In this document: positions 59,904 to 64,000 of the stretch, piece by piece
Layout: each line of letters begins with the position of its first letter
How positions within the stretch are numbered: the stretch's first letter is position 1
Origin: Cantharellus purpuraceus
Lineage: Eukaryota; Basidiomycota; Agaricomycetes; Cantharellales; Hydnaceae
Reading direction: 5' to 3'
Length of the DNA: 64,000 nt
Assembly: GCA_025174535.1 (NCBI GenBank)
Contig: JALBUN010000028.1
Span: forward strand, 1 to 64,000
The notes under the pieces: generated by a model
What the model was told of the DNA's origin: nothing
The model's input: the letters and a program-made list of their open reading frames with translations, nothing else
The model's database searches: none
Translations under genes and position numbers: made by a program

Positions 59904-62176
59904 GTTATTGGGTTGTGCTCATAATAATCATCCATTCTTATGGATGCCGCTGCTAGAGAAATGCTTCAAAAGCATCAAGCTCCTAGCGTGTAGGGCTCCA
60001 ATATTGAAGCCCATTGATGTCAATAACCCCAATACTATTTGGGTTATTACTGACAGCTCCAAAACTGGAGTCAGAGCCGTCTATGGACAAGGAAAAGATT
60101 GGCAGACCTGTTGGCCTGCCAGATTCCTATCCAAGAAATTTAGTGCTGCACAACAGCACTATAAGACTCACGAGCATGAGGCTATAGCTGTGCTTGAAGC
60201 CCTAATGAGATGGGAAGATAAGCTACTAGGATGAAAGTTCATCCTAGTAACCGACCACAAGGGTCTCAAATACTTCAAGAGCCAAAAGAACCTGTCCCCT
60301 AGACAGATTAGGTGGTGGGAGTTCTTATCCCGTTTCAACTTTACTACCCTGCATATAGATGGGGTAGAGAACAAAGTAGCAGATTGTCTATCATGCTACT
60401 ATGCTGATGACTCCCCAACAGAGAGTCATCCCAACTACATCTACATAAATGCAGATGAACATCTTGACCCTGAAGGAGAACTGCTCCCCACAGAATGATT
60501 TGTTGAGATCAGGACAGCAACAGTCACCTAAAGGCAACTGCTCAAGAAAAAAGAAAACAGAGTGCTAGAAGCTGAAGCACTCAATGTTCAAACAGAATCA
60601 TTGAATGATGATTCTAATTCCCTAAAGAAATAGAGGATGTTGGAGTGATGTCATCAGATGATGACAGAACACCATTATGATCCCATGTCGAGCATGGGAT
60701 CAACCTTGTGCAAATTGTATGAGGTACATATAGAAAGGATACTTTCTAAGGTGCTGGAAGCACCTAAAGAACATGCACGATTTGGTGTGCATGATGGTCT
60801 AATATGGACCAAAAATATACACAAATGTGATGCCATCTGTATACCCCGCTCAGTGTTCCTGAAGGGGAGGAGGCTGGTCAAGATAATAATTGACCATGCA
60901 CACCAAGTAGTTGGCCATTTTGGTCAACTAAAAACCACAAATTACATTTGACGGTTGTACTGGTGGCTAAGCATGACCACCAATGTCAAATCATTCTGCA
61001 CTTTGTGCACGAAGTGCCAAATGAACAAAGACAGTATGAAGAAACCCACAGGGCTTCTTCATAGCTTGCCAGTATCAGAACAGCCCTGGCAATTGATAGG
61101 TATGGACTTTATGGGCCCATTACCAAAATCAAATGACTATGACTACCTACTGGTAGTCATAGATTGCTTCACATTGCAGGTACATATAATACCTATGAAC
61201 ACATGTGTAACAGCGAAAGGAGTAGGATGGCTATTCCTTAAAGAAGTTGTACACCTTCATGGTGTACCAGACTCAATTGTGTCTGATCGAGATTCAAAAT
61301 TCACATCTATCTTTTGACATGAACTACAGCAGATAATGGGAGTGAAACTCCTCATGTCCACAGCATTCCATCCACAAATGGATGGAGCAATGGAATGAGT
61401 GAATTGTTCCATTGGCCAAATACTTCGTACTGTTGTACAAAGTGATCAGAAGGATTGGGCACACAAGTGTCCAATGGTGAAGTTTGCACTAAACTCCAAC
61501 ATAAGCTCAGCAACGGGGTTTACTCCATTTGAGCTTAACCATGGGTATATGCCTAGAATAGGCATGCCCATTAACAATGACACCAAGTTCAAGGGTGTCA
61601 AATGATTTGCACAGCAGGCTCAAACGAACCTGCTAGTGGCGCACAACACAATTATAGAAAGTTGCATCGTTCAGACGTTTCATGCCAATAAGAAACATTG
61701 GGAAGGCCCAACCTTCCAGAGAGGTGAAAAAGTCTACTTCTCAATGAAAAACTTGACTCTACCTAAGGGTAGAACCAGCAAACTAGTGCCCAGGTATATC
61801 GGGCCCTATAAAATAATCGAAGCCCATAATAAAGTGTTGACGGTGACACTGGAACTGCCACCAGAACTGACTAGTAGGCACATTACACCTACGTTCCACA
61901 TCAGCCTCATTCAACCATATGTGCCAAATGATGAGGTGAGATTCCCAAAATGGGAAGTGAAGTCATTTTATGACTTTGGGAACAATGACAAGCAGGAGTG
62001 GCTGATTGATGAAATCATTGCTCATTGATGGATAAGCAATAAAGAACTTGAATTTCAAGTTCTATGGATGTTGGGAGACGTCACCTGGGAACCTTACACG
62101 TCATGTAAGGACCTAGAAGCCCTAGATGATTATTTAGAACTTTGAGGGGTGACTTGAGCACAAGAACTACCTCATA

Positions 62177-62685
62177 GACGCTTGTTCAGAATCATGTCAG
62201 TATACAATATTCTGATGTATATGAGATATACATCAGAATTTCAATGATACATAAAGCCAGGGAGTTACAATTTGGATATCTTAAAAGATTTTGGATGTGT
62301 GAAATTTTCATAAATATAAACATATATTCTATATTTTAATAAACTTTAAAAGATAAGATATTTGGTTGAGATGAACATAATTATTTACATGGATATAATA
62401 GGAATGTATGTATTAATATAATTGGTATTATATAGGGTATTTAGATATACAAATACCAGGTGGGGATTAAAGATAGTTCAAATTATGTTACAAGTATTGT
62501 ATAAGAAAGAATTAATGATATTTGGATGTTCCCTCAAGAGAGTTGCCACCACTAAATGGGGAAAGAAACAGTTATTTTTGAGAATTATGCCAAAATATCA
62601 CAATATGTTTTAATCTAGTATATTGTGTAAAATTTGAGGAAAATAGGTTGTATATACAGATTTGTTGTATTTCTGAACAAGCGTC
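62177..62685. mobile_element. MITE copy 2, 509 bp, 3-bp target duplication ATA
   Basis: Second copy of the 53861-54403 element. Terminal inverted repeats are GACGCTTGTTCAGAAT and ATTTCTGAACAAGCGTC, flanked by ATA at 62174-62176 and 62686-62688. It is non-coding and AT-rich, with about 15-20% differences from copy 1 by eye. Confidence 0.85.
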
Positions 62686-62710
62686 ATAGACAGTAGTTCT
62701 CAGAGAGATG

Positions 62711-62775
62711 GAGCCCCAAAGATCCAATGGGGCTCAAGGGGAGGAAGTGGAGCTACCAAGAATAAAGGTAGCTCC
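62711..62775. repeat. Two adjacent perfect hairpins
   Basis: GAGCCCC...GGGGCTC (7-bp stem, 62711-62735) is followed by GGAGCTACC-AAGAATAAA-GGTAGCTCC (9-bp stem, 62749-62775). They lie between the MITE and the 3' end of the copia fragment, so they may belong to the copia LTR. Confidence 0.6.
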
Positions 62776-64000
62776 TAGTGGGATGCAACAAAGAGCTACC
62801 ATCAATGACAGTAGCTCAACGAGGGGAGGAGGAACTACCTTGATTAAAAGTGCAACATCTACCTGTTTTGACCATGCATGAAGTGATGCATCCTTGGTAA
62901 GTGAGATAGAGCCTTGATTGTCACAGAAGATGACTGTGGCATCCTCTTGTGGTATATCCAGGCTTCTCAACAGGCTTCTCAACCATATCACTTCTTTTGT
63001 GGAGTGACTGCTTGCCATGTATTCAGCTTCGCAAGAGGATGCAGCCATGGTTTGTTGCTTCCTAGAACTCCATGATATCACACCTCCTCCAAGTGAGAAT
63101 AGATAGCCCAATATGGACCGCCATCTATCTGGGTCATTGGCCCAGTCTGAGTTGGTGTACCCGGTTAGTCTGATGTTTTTTTTTTCCACCTAGTACCAGG
63201 CAATATTCACATGTTCCTTTTAGATACTGTATTACGTGTTTTGCCACTTCCCAGTGTTGAAGGCCAGGGTTTGAGGAGAACTGACTGAGTTGTTGGACTG
63301 CAAACATGATATCTGGGCGGGTTGTGATTGCTGCATACATGAGTGACCCCACTATCGCTTGATATGTACTTTCTCCATTGTTTCTTTCTCTTTGTCATTC
63401 TTAGGGCACATGGATACAGATAACCGCAGTCCTGGTTCCAATGGTGTGCTGACCGGGTAAGCCTCCTGCATTTTGAACCTAGATATAATTGTGTCCACAT
63501 ATGCTGCTTGGGATAGGGATATCAACTGGTCCTTGTAATTGCATGTGATGGTGACACCAAGTAACCAATGTACCTCTCCCAAATCTTTTATTTCAAAAAA
63601 GCTCTGTAAGTCATTCTTCAGTCTTGCCATTTCCTGGTCTGAACTAGCACACACCAGCATGTCATCTACATGTATCGCAACAATTGATGTCCCTTCATCT
63701 GTTGTGTGGGTGTATATGCAATGATCGACAGCCACTCGCTTGTACCTAAACTTGATCATTGCAGAATGGAGCTTCTTGTTCCATTGCCATCCTCCTTGTT
63801 TTAGTCCGTAGAGTCCTTTTTGCAACAGTGCCAGGTGGTTTTCCTTCCCCACTTCCTCATATCCTTTTGGCTGCCTCATATATATCTCCTCTTCTAAATC
63901 TCAATATAGGAAAGCGGTTTTCACGTCGAATTGTCTCAGGAGCCAGTTCCGGTGTGCACCTATGTGTAGAACGGCACACATACTTTCCATATGGGCGACT
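62740..64000 (-). pseudogene. Ty1/copia pol 3' part, runs off the right edge
   Basis: Minus strand. RVT_2 at 63360-63880 reads L-Y-G-L-K-Q-G, A-I-H-V-D-D-M-L-V, F-E-I-K-D-L-G-E-V-H-W-L-L-G. Then come G-S-L-M-Y-A-A-I-T-T-R-P-D and H-V-I-Q-Y-L-K-G-T, and a copia RNase H with Y-T-N-S-D-W-A, S-R-K-Q-Q-T and S-S-C-E-A-E-Y-M-A. Two single-base shifts break the frame, one near 63362 and one in the A10 run (T10 on plus) at about 63177-63186. The RNase H tail after 62860 is aberrant. The rest of pol and gag lie beyond 64000. Confidence 0.85.

Larger units (their letters stand above)
54860..62150 (+). pseudogene. Ty3/gypsy element Z pol, split by two insertions
   Basis: Domains in order are as follows. 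Aspartic protease, 54860-55175, with L-L-D-S-G-S and V-I-L-G-T-P-F-L. RT linker to 55531, then after a solo LTR the RT at 56274-57071 with Y-L-D-D-I-F and L-G-H-L-I-D-D-R-G. After the W insertion, RNase H at 59904-60420 (V-I-T-D-S-S, H-E-H-E-A-I-A, V-T-D-H-K-G-L). Integrase 60650-61600 with H-x-x-H zinc end, G-M-D-F-M-G-P-L-P and V-S-D-R-D-S-K-F, and a C-terminal part to about 62150 (G-P-Y-K-I-I-E, L-G-D-V-T-W-E-P-Y). TGA stops interrupt it at least at about 60232, 60949, 61315, 61396, 61603 and 62026. Gag and both LTRs are not identified. Confidence 0.88.

Noticed and set aside
53861..62685. Treating the two 0.5-kb AT-rich repeats as the LTRs of one element enclosing Z
   Set aside because: They have inverted termini and their own 3-bp duplications (TAA, ATA), and the second half of the X 3' LTR lies inside the supposed left LTR boundary.

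Overview
The window looks like a chromosome segment of a basidiomycete fungus, most probably an Agaricomycete. Host genes are cut by many short introns of about 45-120 bp with GT-AG ends. They include families typical of mushrooms: a DUF6533 seven-helix protein, small secreted Ser/Thr-rich and expansin-like proteins, and Zn2Cys6 and GATA regulators. The transposons are Ty3/gypsy chromoviruses and Ty1/copia. Species cannot be named from the sequence.

Layout. 1-9.5 kb: the 3' end of a membrane-protein gene, a secreted Ser/Thr-rich protein, a 10-exon DUF6533 gene with one apparent extra base, a small single-pass membrane protein, and a complete 7-exon RPB7 (RNA polymerase II subunit). 10.5-17.1 kb: a small inverted repeat directly followed by a large, diverged inverted duplication; an intact expansin-like gene lies in only one arm. 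19-35.3 kb: the gene-rich core. It holds a GATA-type regulator, a secreted class 3 lipase with full Ser-Asp-His triad (12 exons), prephenate dehydrogenase TYR1 (6 exons), an unknown 3-exon gene, and a 15-exon, 1,517-residue Zn2Cys6 regulator whose zinc cluster sits in mid-protein. 35.3-43.9 kb: low gene density, with one C2H2-like zinc-finger gene and two copies of an unidentified repeat.

44-64 kb is a nest of decayed transposons. A chromovirus ('X') is present twice in opposite orientation (44.5-48.7 kb and 49.5-54.7 kb). Both copies carry, antisense to pol and between the chromodomain and the 3' LTR, an extra coiled-coil/Cys-cluster ORF. A second gypsy element ('Z', 54.9-62.15 kb) keeps protease, RT, RNase H and integrase. 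Into these are inserted three solo LTRs of one family ('Y', each with a 5-bp target duplication), a 2.8-kb inverted-repeat element ('W', 5-bp duplication GTTAT), and two copies of a 0.5-kb MITE with 3-bp target duplications. A copia pol fragment on the minus strand runs off the right end. Many of the in-frame stops are TGA where CGA (Arg) is expected, and CpG is scarce. This points to methylation-linked CpG decay.

The host genes do not form an obvious pathway cluster. RPB7 and TYR1 are housekeeping. The lipase, expansin-like and Ser/Thr-rich proteins are secreted. The three regulators have no visible targets here. All exon structures were read by eye from splice signals, reading phase and family similarity, not from transcripts.
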